64,000 bases of DNA from Paraspadella gotoi (GCA_051294375.1 CM119263.1:16470532-16534531), one strand, 5' to 3'. Numbered from the stretch's first letter, positions 42,030-56,100 are shown. A program made the numbers and translations. The notes: generated by a model not told the origin, from the sequence alone.

Positions 42030-43126
42030 TTTTTTTACTATTTTTACATTTTTTATTCAGTTTTTTTTTCTATATATTTTTTCATTTTTTAATTCGTGGA
42101 CATCATTTTTTAAAATTTAATTCGAAATTTTCTTTAAACTGATAAACACTATTCTTTTCTTTTTTTTCTATTAAGAGAGTCGCTCAAGAGAGAAAAGGTT
42201 GAGGCGATGGTGCTGAAGAAAAAATAAATTGGACAGGAGTGGAAGTGTCCTTGGGTATAAAAAAAATCAAGGAAAGGAAAGAGAACGGACGAAGATAATG
42301 CATAACTAGAAAAAGGCAGCTATTGTATATCAAATCAGTACGGTTCCCGAATAAAATTAATTATAGGAGTTCTGCTTCGGATCTGAGGAGGAAAGAGATA
42401 AAACGTCACATAGATTTTTTCGACAGAAAGAAAAAATTTCCCGTAACCAAAGTTGACGCTTCAATATTTTTTTATCGATTTTCTAACGGGGAAAAAGGAA
42501 ATTTTAACCGAAACACAAATCATTGATGGCAGAAGGCAGAGGTTGGCTGGTTTAACTCGTTGATGTTGTGATATGTTAAAATATTTTCACGGATGAAAAA
42601 CTTTTAAAAATAAATTTTTATTCGAATGTAAAGAGTGCGAGGAATACGATGGTTAACACAATATTGGTAAACGGGTAACAACATGGATCGAATTAATTGG
42701 CGCAGATTCACTATCGTGAAAAGTGAAAATTAACCATCTGTCCATATAATTTCAATTTCTAATATCAACTTTTTAGAATTTTGTTTTAAATTGGCTAGAA
42801 CGCGCCCTGAGCATTATTAGTTCTGTCTGAGATACCTAAATAATTCTAAACATTTTGGTTTTTTTAAAAGCCACAATAGTTTTGCGCGATTTGAAAAACA
42901 AAAGATCTTGACGAACGAAGGGAATTGATTCAAGCGGCAATTGTTCACAAACTATTGTCGTTGGTCAAGAGAGAAAGAAAGCATTGATCATTGCAGACTC
43001 GCGAGGTCAAATCTCTGGAACCTTTAAAACGGTTGTCATGGTCAACTTTCGCAGTGAACGAAATTGGAACCTTAATTAAGTCATTGGTCGACGAGGTTAA
43101 CTGGTCGTTAAAGTGGTCGTTATAGT

Positions 43127-43988
43127 TCAAAGGTCGGTGGACACCAGATTGTCTAGCAGCGAAGGGTTCGTCGCCAATATGGCCGCCACTTTGTCTTCGG
43201 GTTTCCTCCGATGCGAAGATTTCCTCTCTGCCGAGGCGGACTTTTTCCGCGGCGACGTCGAGCCTTTCCCTGTGGGGCCTCGCGACGGCGATGGCGACTC
43301 TTTACAACGCGGTTCGAACGGCGTCGTTTGTTGGCGCGGCGTCGTTTCCGAATCCGGCGTCGAAAAAGTCGATCCTTGGTGACGCGAAGAATTGTCGTTG
43401 GATTCCGTTCCGCAAGATGTTCGGTCATGGTGCGATAATGTTGTTGCAGCAGCCTCCGCTCCATCAGCCGCTGCAGTGTCTGCTCCAGCTTCCGCTCCAG
43501 TCTCCGCTCCTCTCGGAGGCGATGAAGTCTTCTCTCGATCTTCGTCGATCGTCGTCAACTGCTCCACCGATGGTTGACTTCGTCGGCGAGGAAAGAAAAG
43601 GGACGCGTCGGAGATTGACTTTCCACGGACGCCATCTTGAAGTCGGGAGTCCGACGCGCGAGTGTCTTGACGGTGTCGTTCGTAATCCTTGGAGGATACG
43701 GCATGGTCGTTGGCGGCTAGGATGAAAAGAAAAGTATAATTTATGAGGTTGTTACATTTCCCGAGCCATTCGGTTATATTTTGGTATTATATGCATAATT
43801 TCTCACCGAAAAACGCGTTGGACGAAGAGTGACGTTCGTGGTTGGCGTCGACGCAATCTATTTCCGGATCAGATTGCATCCTGGAATCGATCCTCGATTC
43901 CATCTCCGGTTCCATCGTCGGTTCAATCTCTGGCGCTGGCAAAACCGGAAGTAGGGAGTGACTCGACGTTAAAAAGTCCATCTTTTTT
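43127..43988 (-). CDS. kibra: KIBRA exons 27-28: extended tail ending in a PDZ ligand
   Basis: Exon 43988-43807 begins RKKMDFLTSSHSLLPVLPAP, matching [23 protein letters not shown], where vertebrate KIBRA ends. Here the frame goes on for about 240 residues. Exon 43716-43127 (590 bases) encodes Ala/Gly-rich, Ser/Thr-rich and basic segments, then EDKVAAILATNPSLLDNLV and a final STDL followed by TGA at 43129-43127. Confidence 0.9.
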
Positions 43989-46900
43989 CTAAATAACAAA
44001 AAAATTAAGTATTTTTAAAAAATTGATTAAAATTTCCTTAAAACATCCGGTTTCGGCAAATCGAACCTGAAGGCGACGGGATCATTTCCGTATTTTCCAA
44101 ATTTTTTTCGAAACTTCGTCGCTTGACGCAACATCTTTTCGACACGTTCGTCCTCTTTGGTCATTAGTTCTTCTGAACGAGTAACGGGTAAATAAAGAAG
44201 GGAGCGTTACGAGAATCAGTCCATTTTTCTTAATTCGCTTTTTTAAAAAAAAAAATCTAATTCGAAATTTTATCCGGTTATTAAAAAAGGGTCGCTCACT
44301 TTCACCGTCGATCCTCGTGATTTCTCTGTTCAAATCCGCCAAAGTCGATTGGAATCTTTCGTCGAACCAAGATGGCAGCGAAGTTTCTCCTAAGACGCAA
44401 AGAAGATTTTTTCTAACTAATGTAACTTTTGAAATTTAATCTTTCGTCTTTTTTTTTTTACCAAATGAATTGGTTCGTTTATTATTTTAGTAGTAGTTTA
44501 GCATATTGTTTAAATTGTAATATTCTTCTTTTCGTCCGTTTTTACTTTTTAAATTTAGGTTTTTATCATTCGTTCATTGGTCATCCATATCCTTCCCACC
44601 TCGGGCCTTGCAGTCCTCGACGCGCCTCTTGATCTCCTTCAAACTCTGGATCTCGTGATGGAGTCGTTGAAGGCGCTCTTGACAGGTCAACAGGTCCACC
44701 TCCAGATCGAGGGGGGTACGGGGAGTGGAAGAGGGAAAGCTTGGTTTCTGAAAGGGGAAAAATGTTAAAGAGAAAAAATAGAAAAAAAAAAAAAAGAAAA
44801 GCCTAATTAAAAGAATATTACTAGATCGCGGGAGAAAACAATCCCAAAAAAGGGACAAACAAAAACGAGCATCCCAGGGAACGAACCAAAAAAAAACAAA
44901 AAAACAACCGAATGTCTATGAATAATTGAAAGGAGGCAAAAGGAGAATAAACTATCCCGGCGACCCGACTACTCGATGAATATGAATGTCTATGAATATG
45001 AATATGAATATGAATATGAATATGAATGTCTATGAATAATTGAAAGGAGGCAAAAGGAGAATAAACTATCCCGGCGACCCGACTACTCGATGACTCACCC
45101 CTCGCCCCGACAGCGCCTCCCCGTGGCCGACGTTGTTGCGGTCGTCGCCCTCGGGGTCGACGGACATCGGGGATTCCGGTTCGCGCCCCTTGGGGCCGAA
45201 GGTCTGCGACCCCGAGGGGCTGTATCGATGGAGGAAGGGTCTTCCGCCGGCCAGAGGGGATTGCTTGGAGAGAAAGGGGGAGGGGGAATTTTGGGCAGAA
45301 TAGAGTGTAATGCAAAATTTATGAACCTAAAGGTCAGACGATTACCCTAATCACATCAAGTTTTGCAGGCCTAAAATAGAAAAGGGGCAAAAAGATCTTA
45401 TTAATAAATAATAATAATACTATAATCTACTAGTAGAGCCTCTGGAAATACCGAGATTTAAACCAGATTCTATTAAAAATAATTTTAAAAAGGAAAAAAA
45501 AGCAAATATTTTTTTTAAAAATCATTTTTAATTAATTAATACGATTTAATTTTTTTTTTTATTTAAGATTGAATTCGTTTTCTAATTTTCCCTTTTCAAT
45601 GGAGATTTTTTACGCCATCCCCACCCACCCAACCATCTTCTATCCTCCAACCCAACCTTCTGTCCCCTAATGCTCTTCCTTTCCACGGCGTTGCGATGGA
45701 ACTGGTTCCGCCTGTAAATCGCAACGGCGCCGTCTGAATCGCTTCGATTCAATTTGCATAAGTGCGAAGCGGCGGCGGCTGCTCCGTCCTCTTCGTTGGT
45801 CGTGAAGGTTTTCGACCGACGAACTTTGCTGTTTCTTTCTGCGTCTGGAAATCAGGCGAGGGTAAGGGGGTAAGTGGGAGGAGGGAAGGGATTAGGGTAA
45901 GTGGTCGCGAGACAAAGGGGAAGGAGGAAAAAAGTCAGATTGGTTGAGAAGTGGCTTTAGTAGCACTTAGGAAGAAATTGTTTATCTTGGAAAAACGAGG
46001 AGAAAATAGAACTGGAAAGTTTGTTTTTAAAACGATTGTACATTGTACATATTATGTGTAAAAAACGACAAAATAATTCTGAAACATTCACACGCATCGA
46101 TTCACTGTCCTTTGGTTTCACCTTGCAACGCGGCGACGGCGGAAACGGCGTGCTTAGACCGCGGGCCCCGTCGCCCTCTAGCGCGGACTCGGAACTGACC
46201 CTCCGTGTTGGTGCCGACGTCCACCATCTCTACTTCCGCTTTAGACACGCCCACTTCCGGTTCGCGTTTGGCCGATGAATCCTGAGTGCGAGAAAGAAAA
46301 AGAAAAAGGGAAATGAGTAGCCGAGTGGAGAAGAATGGAAACGAAATTTAAAAAAAAAAAGAACAAAATCAAAATTCTTAGTTTTACGTTTCTCATTAAA
46401 ACAAATGTCACATACCAAGAGATTAGCGTTGTCTTCGTCGTCGTCATCGTCGTTTTCTGGGTCGTCGCTTTCATCGTCGTCGGCGTAATCGTCGTCATCG
46501 TCGTCATCGTCGTCATTGAGTCGGAATCTCCTTTCGCGAGATGGCGTGACGTCACGTTCTCGTAACTTTGAAGATCCGATGGGCGCCTCTGCCGGTTGAG
46601 GACCTAGAAATCTCTGGAAAAATAAAAGAGCAACGACTGCGTTTGACGGAAAAGATCTCCGAGTCCATTGAGGAAAAAAAAATTAAAGGATGGCGGGAAT
46701 AAAAAGGGAGGAAAAAAAAATTAATGAAGAGAAAAATAGATAAAGCTAATTATAACTGAAAAGAGGGGAATCATTAATTAGAAAGAACGACAGAAAGAAA
46801 GAAAAAAAAAACGAAAGAGAGGGAAAAAAACAACAGTAAAAAAAAAACCCTTTAAATAGAAAAATGGGAAAGAAAAATTAACATCACATCAAAGCAAAAA

Positions 46901-49816
46901 AAAAAAAAAATCAACTATCAAGAAAAGGGGGAAAAAAATTGACAAGAGAGAAGGAAAAGATAAAAGAAAAAAAATTGAGGAAAAAAGTGAAAAACAAAAG
47001 GCGAATCGACAAAAGCTGTCACAGACTCGACGCCTCAATCGCCGACGAGATCTCACCCTCAACTCTGAAGATGTCATGGGAAGTTGGCTACTCTTCAGAA
47101 ACGCCGAAGTGGAAATTAAATCGTTTTCCTCTTCGTCTTCCTCCTCGTCGTCGTCGTTATCGTCGTCGTCAACGTCGTCGCTGTCGTTGCCTTCGGCCAT
47201 CATAGCGTCATTACCTTAAATATGTATGAAAGTTTATGAATTTTAGTATTTGAACAAGTTTTTCTTTTTTTCTTTTTCCTCTCATTCCTTTCCATATGTT
47301 TCTTTCCTTTCCTCTCTTTTCCTTAGCTTTCCTTTACTTTCCTTAACTTTCCTTAGATTTTCTTTACTTTGCTTTACTTTCCTTTCCTTTCCTTTTCTTT
47401 TTTCTATTTCATATCTTCTTCTCTCCTTTCCTCTTCTTTCCTATTCTCTTCTTTCCTTTCCTTTCCTTTCCTTTTATTTCCTTATCTTTATTTTTCTTTC
47501 CTTTCCTTTACGTTACTTTCCTTTCCTCTTTTTTCTTTTTCTCTCCTTTTTCTTCTAAATTATATTTCTTTTCTTTCCTCTCTTCTCCAATCTCTTCCTT
47601 TCTTTTTTTTTCTATTCATTTCTTTTCTTCTCGTGTTCCCCCCATTTCTCTCCTTTCCTTTTATTTCCTTCCCTTTTCCCTTTCCTATTCCCACCTTTTT
47701 CCTCACCCTGATTCCTCGTGAGCGTGGAGGTCTGACTCGAGTTGATCGTCGATTCGTCGGAACTCGTCTCCGCCGGAAGTTCCGAGCCTCGAGTCAACGT
47801 GGAGGACGCCGTTTCCGGTTGAGGCGGCGTCGGTGGAGATCGGGGAGGTGGAGGGGATCGAGTCGAAGGTGGAGGGGATTGAGGGGGAGCCGGGGGAGCA
47901 GGGGGAGGAGACTGCGAAAGCGGTGGAGGGGATTGAGAAGAGGGAAGAGGAGACAGAGTTCTGGGCGAAGGGTGAGAGAGTCTCCATCGAGCGGCGGTCA
48001 TGATCACGGACGACGCGGAAGACGACGACGTCGACGACGACGAGGACGACGAAGTCGCGACGGGAGACGAAACGGAAGATTCTGAAAAGGGAAAGTGAGA
48101 GAGAGAGAGAGTGTGTAGGGAGAAAAGGAGGGTGGAATGAAATAGAGAGGGAGTGAGTTAAGCGTAGAGAGAAAGGGATGGGAGAGAGAGAGAAGAGAAA
48201 AAATAAGAAGAAAGGGGAAGGAGGAAAGGAGGAAAGGAAGGGGAGGAGATTTTGAGAGACAGGCGGTGACGTCAAGGATTTAATACGAGAATAAGAAGAG
48301 AGAAAAAAAGGGAAATGATGGAGTCTTTCATTCAATATGCAAAGGGGGAAAAAAAGCCGGCCAGTCGATGCAAAAAGGGAGAACCAGTTGTCAGAACGAA
48401 TTCGTCGTCGTTGTCGTCGTCGTCGTTGTCGTCGTCCCCATCGTCGTCATCTTCGCCATCGTCGTCGTCGTCGTTTCCACTTGATATTTTGCTGGTTGTC
48501 GTCTTCAAGAAGAGAAGAATAAAATAGAGCAAGTTGGTGCCAAACTAGAAACTCTCGCGACCTCAATTTATTGCCATCTCCGTTGTCACACACGGGATGC
48601 ATTAAAGTGATAGAGAGAGAAGAAAGAAACGAGGATAAAAAAAAAGAGCATATGGAGAAAATAGGGTAGAAAATTGATTGAAAAAAACGGAACAGGAAAG
48701 AAAGGATGTGATTGCGAACGAAACGGCAATATCGTAATAAAAAATAAATAATAATGAGAATAAAAGAGTCTAAGGATTGATGGAAAAATTGTTTTAATAA
48801 AAACCAAAAAAAAAAGAAGAAAATTCGCCCCCCCCCCAAAAAAAAAGATAGGATCAGATCAGATAGAATAAGTCTCACTTGGGTGTTCGGAGTGGCTGGT
48901 CATGGGTTGTCTCAGTTTTTCTCCGTCTTCTCTCTTGAAAGAAATCAACGTCGATGCGGGCGTCGTCGTTTTATTCGTCGTCGACAACGTCGTCAATCCC
49001 GACGTTTTCATCGGCGTCGCTGACGGCGCGGTGACGGACGACGCTGACGGCGGCGTTGACAATTTCGAGAGCGTGACGCCCGGCGATGGAGTGGACATTG
49101 TCGTTTGGATGAAAGGGTAAGGATCAGGAGGAGGAGGAGGAGGAGGAAGAGGAGAGTTTGCGAAAGTCGTTAGAGGATGAAGACGAAACCAGGAGAAAAG
49201 CTCCTTCGACCTCAATCCAATTCCGAAAGGAAGATCTCGCAAACGCCCTGGAGAAATTGGGGGGGGGAAGGGGGAGCGAAAAGGTTTGGGGGGGGGGCAG
49301 TTGGGGAAGGGGGTTGGATCATATGGAGGCTAAGATAAGTCGTAGGAAAGAGAGAGAGAGTGGACAGTGAGTGAGAAATTGGTTCGGCGCGGAAGAGAGA
49401 ACAGTGACAAAGTATTCCGTGGGTTAAGCCGGGGATTTCGCATCGGTGAACTGCTTTCTCTCACTGAGAGTCGCGGAATTATTTTTGACCTTTTTTCCCC
49501 GCCGTTCCCTTTTTTTTCGCATTCTGTGCCTTAATCTCCTTTATTTTCACCCTCCACCCTTCACCCCTCACTTTCTTGAATCCTCACCCTGACTCCTAAT
49601 CACATCCCCCACCACCCCGGTCTTCTCACCAACACTCCCTCGGCCTCGTCGGATGAGTGACGCAGCGCCAAATCGAGTCTGCATCGTCGAATCTCATCGG
49701 CGCCTAATCGCGGCGCGTCTCGCCCGCGACCGAACTCGAAGGTTTCGGCTTCGAAAGCGGAATCGAGTCGCGCGTTCGTCACCCGAATTTCCTCTTTGTT
49801 GTTGTGTTTTGATTCT

Positions 49817-49848
<32 letters not shown>

Positions 49849-50478
49849 CTCTCCGCCCGTGACGTCGACGCCGACGACGGGGACATCTCGCGTCGCAAAC
49901 GAGCCGAGGATCGTTTCGTTCTGAAAGGGAGAAGAGAAAAAAAAAAAAGTCAACAGAAACGATGACGTCAAAACAAAAACAAAAACAAAAAAAATGGGAA
50001 AGAAGAAGGAAATTGGATGAAAGAATTTGAAGATTCGTTCTTTTCTTTCGCTCGCGCTCGATCCTTGTGATTGTTTTTGTAAACTTAGGTCGTTTCGATA
50101 AACTTTTCTCACCTTTCCTAGCGTGACAGGGAATCAGTAAAGCGTTAAGTATATTACAAATAAGATAACGCGTAGCTTCCACATCCATAAAAAAATATAC
50201 TCCCTCACTCCTATTTTTCTTTTCACCAGCTCAGCGAAAAAAAATTACCTCTTCCTCATTTTCGTTCGACGCCATGTTTATCCTGGTTACCAGGCGACCG
50301 CGGGCCGACACCCGAGGAAGACGAAGACGATGACGCGGGCGAAAGGAGTCGGAAATTCGTGGTGGGAGATGTTCCACCAGTGTCTCGAGGTGGCGACAGC
50401 GATGGAACGCCACCGTCAGAATGGCGAAATCGAATCTGGCAGAGGAGGAAATTATCCGAGTTCAGAGTGGAAACGGGG

Positions 50479-50570
<92 letters not shown>

Positions 50571-53121
50571 GAGACTGATCTGGATTTCCGCTTTCTTTTC
50601 CCATTCCTCCGCGTCTCCCAGAGATTTCCCAATATGCCAATTTTTCTCGCTCCCCTCATTGACTCGGTTGTCATGGAGACCGTCATCGTCGTCGTTGTTG
50701 TCGTCGTTACCGCGTGAGGGTCGATCCGACTGAGCGAGATAGGAAGGCTGAAGATTGGTAGAGGTGGAGGGGGGCGGGGAATGTTAAAAGGAAAAAAAAA
50801 ATGTAAAAATCGTAAACTATAGTCAACTATAGTTTCAATAGTAAAAAAAAAAGCACCATCGTCACGTCTTTATCTATCTTCGTCGTAAACAAATATTTAT
50901 CATCATTTAAGCACGTCTGAAACGCTTCCAACTCCCGTTAAACTGTCACCATGGAAACCTGAAGTGAGGTCACGAAGGCGGGGTCGTTTCCTGCGCCGAA
51001 GGGGCGATCGTGGGGAAAGAGTTGTTGCGGTTGAGGATGCGAAGGAAGAAGATGAGGAGGAGGAGGAGGAGGAAGAGCGGAATGAGTTTGATGAGAAGGA
51101 TAAGGAGGAGGGAGATCGAATGTTTCTTGTCCGATAGAGGGCGCGGTGAAAGGTAAATTCGACGCCGGTGAATAAACGGAAGAAGAGGGAGAGCGGGGAG
51201 ACAATTTTTCGTCGTGGGGACGAAGAGAGGAATTGGATTGTTCGAATTCGGAGTAAACGTGACGGAAGCGGGGATCGAACGCGGGACCTGGTCGTCAGGG
51301 AAGATAATGGTTTGTTACAAGCGAACAGGCTTTTACACTTTTATTAGGCATGTATATATCCAGATGTAATTTTAAAGGCCTATTTTCTACAAACCAGCAT
51401 CGGAAGACGCACTAGATACGGACGAGTAAACCGGAAGCGAATCAAGCGGAGCGGTTTCGAAACCCGACGCGTCGCTTGGCAACGGATGTGAAAACGCGAC
51501 GCCGGAAGAGTTAGGGATGGAATCGATCTGGGGGTACGAGTAAGGCTGAGGGTAAGGCGGTGGGAGAGACGGAGCAGTGGATGGAGACGTCTCGTGAGGA
51601 AGAAGGTAAGGACCGTAAACAATGGAATGTGAATGCGACGTTGGCACCGTCGACGCCGTCACGGATGCCATGGACATTGGCGGCGCCAAAGACGACGCCA
51701 TCGGCGGAATATTTTCCGCTTGATGGTGGAAGCGAATGTCTCTCGATTGAAGCTGAAAATCGAAATTAAATTTATGGAAATTAAAACAAAAACAAAACAC
51801 GGAAAATTGCTAGAGCAAAACCAGTCTTTTTTATGAATAAATAAATTAATAAATATTTTTTTTATCGAAACGAAAATTTTTTGAAATATCCACCGCCAAC
51901 CTGTAAATTCCTTTGGTCGACGATTTCATTTTGCTCCAGAGAGGCAGCTCCAGCCGATCCCGTCGCTTCCGCTCCTCCTCCTTTGCCCCACCTCCCTTCT
52001 CCCGTCTGCTCCTGGTAGGACGGAGGCGGACCCAATTCGTAGGGGGACAAAGGAGCCGACGACAATGAGGACAGGGAAGAGTGGGGAGAAGAGAAGGATT
52101 GGGGGCTGCCGATCATTGGCAGGTGGGACGGGGGTCCTGGAAGGGTGAGTCACGGGTGAGTTTGGGAAACTCCGCAGGGCATTCAATTAAAGGAGAAAAC
52201 GGTACGGTACGATAATCGTTTCGGGTCGAGGAACATTGGTCCCACTCTCACGGACGCGTTGCCCTTCAGGTGCCGTCATTAGTAGATCTAATTTTCCCCT
52301 ATTTTTCGCATTAATTCAATGTAGTTTTGGATAAATTTAAAAAAAATTATACTGCACTTTTCACACCAACGTGTTTTTTTTTCACGGTTATTTCAATTCA
52401 AATATCCTTCTACGCTTCGAAATAAATGTGGCGGAATATTCACACCGCCTCAAGTTCGTCTTATCCTGGGAAGTCTTTTCCGTTCACTCTCAAAGCTAAA
52501 ACTTAGCCCATTGTTCACGACTTTAGTTCCGACCGTTAACTTGGCATCTAATGCACTCATAGGCGATTAAATCCCTTTAATCCAGAAGCACTTTTCCTCT
52601 CTTATCCTGAGATTCCTTTTGATTCATGACTCGAGGGTGGGACTTAACGATGGTTATAACGTGACTCAAATTCCATTCATTTCCTAACTCGCTTTTCATC
52701 ATTTTTAATTGATTGGAAGGGAAGAGGGGTGAGAAGTGGGCAGGGAAAGGTGGCATGGAGAAGGGGGTGAGAATTCAATTCGTTACGGTCTTAAATAGCG
52801 ATTCACCCCTTTTTCAGTCATGAGATGTTCACCAAAAAATTAACCCATCCTCCCGGAACCCCTACCCCGTCTCTCTCGCGCCTTTTCTCGGCCCTCCAAC
52901 CCCGGGCGCCAATTACACCGCCCGCGGAGAGACGAATTACCGAGATTTCCGGTCTGCTCCTGAATCACGGGAATGGAGTTGGAGGCGCGGAGAGTCTTTT
53001 CGAGTCTGGGTCAAGGGGGAAATAATGGAATAAAAAGGCTAAGGTCAATTGGTGGATAATAGGAGTACAAAAGCATTAGTTATTTATTAAACATACATTT
53101 ATACATGCATACATACATACA

Positions 53122-53152
<31 letters not shown>

Positions 53153-56100
53153 CTTAACTTTTATCTTCAGAAAAAAAAGTTTTTATTTGTTATCAACAAC
53201 GAGAGAGAAATAAAAGGTTACGATCAAAGAATTGAATTTTTTTTTAAAAGAAGTTATTGATATAAGTTATTAACTAAAAATATTCCATATTCATATGATC
53301 CACATAAAAACTTTGATGAAAGTTCAAAAATAATAATAATAATTTTTAACAAAAAGTTTTTCTTTTTCATTAACCTTCTCTGTAGCTCCGGCAGCTGCGA
53401 TTCCTGCGCTGCTCCACCAGCGAGCGAATTGTGACTTCCGCGTAAAGATCCGGCACTGTTGGAGCGAAGGGAGGCCAGGGAGGAGCCGAGAGAACTGGAG
53501 CCGGATCCGCCGGACGAAAGAGAGAGCGTACTGGCCGAGAGACTGTGTCACGGGGGAAGAAAAAGTAATTTGTAAGGATTTCAGCTTAAGTTTCACTGAA
53601 TCACTGTGGTAAAAAAAGCTCTTTAATTTATAACGAGATTATCGCTAAGATTACGATTAAACCGTTACCTAAAGGTTTTCTTTCAGGAAAAAACCAACAG
53701 AAAATTGTTTTACAAAGTACGTATAAGTCACATAAAATTCGGTAATCTTTAAAAACAAAATTATACTGCCTTTAAACTTAAACTTAAGAGGAAATGAGAT
53801 TTTATCGCCTTTTTGGTCGGTGATGCGTGCGAATTTCTTCTTCTTATCGATATTTGATTTACATAAAATCTCCTTTATGAAACTTTAAAAGTCGATAATT
53901 GCATAAAATGGGGAGAAAAAATAGTTCGAGCAAAAACAATCACAAACATTAAAGAACCACCCTACTACCAGCATCATCACCACCAACCTTCTCAACTGCG
54001 TCTCCAAATAATTCATCTGCTTCGTTGAAGCGACAAGATTCTTGAGAATCGTCTTCTTCTCGGCCTGCAGTTTGGCGCGGTGGAGGATGGCCGTTTGGGT
54101 CTTTTGTTTCGCCGCCTCTAAATCAGTCGCCAACCGCGAGATGTCCTCCATGAGGGCAACCACAGTCGGATTCGAGCTTGTCGACGATCCTAGCGTTAAG
54201 TAATACGGCAAAATTAAAGAAATACAATACAATATTACAACCTACACATCTGGTCAAAAAAAGTTTGATAGTTATGATAAAAAGCTATTTGAAGTAAAAC
54301 AATACTTTTTAGGACTAAGTTAATTAATATATTATCGGACCACCATTTGCTTCCTGCACCACGTCTATGTAACGAGGGAAAGAGTCGTAAAAGTTGCGCA
54401 AATATGAAGGGTTCAGCAAGAGCCAAATACATTTTATATTTTTTAATTTCGTCGATTGTATTGTACTGCCAAATATCTTTTTTTATCCTTGACCAGATAT
54501 TTTTGATGATATTGTAGTCAGGCAAGTTTTCGGGCTAACCTTCGAGTACCTCAATTCGGTTTTTCTCATACCACTTTTGATTTTTTTTGGCTTTATGGCC
54601 AGAAACTTTATTCTCTATTAAACGACTTGTAAAATTGTTTTTTTCTTCTCTCTATTTTTTTTAACTGGTTTGCAAAAGCCTTAAGTCTTGAATTGCAAAA
54701 TTTTCCAGGTCATCGTCCTCGCTCTCCGTAGACATGCAAGGCTGCCTGCTTCTAACAGCTCATCCAAAATCTCCATTTGTTTTAAATTTGTTAATAACTT
54801 TGTAGATGAAAGATGTAGATAAAATTCAACTGTTTGGCGATTTTATATCTTGACAAATCCACCTTCAGAAGCTCAACAATTGTAGCTTTTTTGTGGGGGT
54901 TAGCTGTTTTGAAGTCTCCATATTACAAAAATATATAAAAATAATAAAAGAAAAATTGATAAAAAAATTTTTACGTAAAAAAAAATTATAAGATCTAATT
55001 TTAATCAAAAAATCAAATAAAAGAACAGTCAAGTGACATAGTAGGGGGTTCAAAGTTTAAACTTTTTTTGACTACATCTGTAAATAAGTGAAAAATACAT
55101 ACATACATACATACATACATACATACATACATACATACATACATACATACTCAACCATTTGCTTCATTAACCCCAATGCTAACCCTTGTCTGCCATCCTC
55201 GCGTGAAGCTCCTTCAACAAGGCCTCCTTCTCCAGGACGAGCTGAATTCTGTCCTTCTCTCCCTCCATCTGTCCGGGCGACATCTGCTCCTCGATCCGCG
55301 CCAAACGGATTTGAAGCTCTTGCACCTGTATGATGATTCAACATAAAAAAATTTTAAATTCTTTTTGAAAAATTAAGTGGTTCATATTTCATTTGAACCT
55401 GTGATCTGGTCTCGTCGTATTGGAAACGCATCCTGGCCATGTCCGCCAACTGAGCGCTCGAAGGAATGAACTCTCCGGCCAGATCTGTTTGGGAAGCGAT
55501 CGAGGGCTGCAGAAGGGAAAGTTAGAGATGGTGCAATTGCCATAACGATGCAAAGACAACCGAATGCGCTCACTTTTTGCGCCGCAGCAGCCGCCGCAGC
55601 CTCCGCAGCGTTGGCGGAAGCTTCGGCAGCCGCTTCCGCTAACAACGCTCCTTCCGCCGCTTCCCGCGAATCTTCGCCGCCTCCGTTAGCGTCTCCGCCA
55701 GCGCCGTCAACGCCGCCGCCGATTGAGTTGAGTCCGGAAGACATCGACCGGAGAAAAAATTCGTCCCTGGGGAAAATTGATTTTTTTTTGGGGGGGGGGG
55801 TTGAGTACGCCATTTTTGATTTATGGTTTTAGGTTGGCTGCCATCGAAAAACGAGATTCTTATTAAATTTTTTTTTTTACAGAAACAAAAACGGAACGAT
55901 ACCTTGCCTAGAACCTCGAATCATCCCGGCCACAATGCGCCTCCGCAATTCGCAACAAACGTTGACAAAGAAAAATTACGAAAACGGCTAATCCGTTTTA
56001 TGACGTTTTTATGGGGTAACAAGGAGTCGTATGAAAGGCCTTAACGGCAGCGGGCGACCGTGTTCGCTCCCGCGTTCCCTCTCTTCCACCCCGGCCACCC

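Noticed and set aside
46436-46520. Possible CRISPR-like or other short-period array (GTC/ATC triplets)
   Set aside because: It is the coding strand complement of an Asp-rich run in KIBRA exon 20.
47250-48085. 238-codon plus-strand frame
   Set aside because: It is a shadow of a pyrimidine-rich intron and of KIBRA exon 18 on the other strand.
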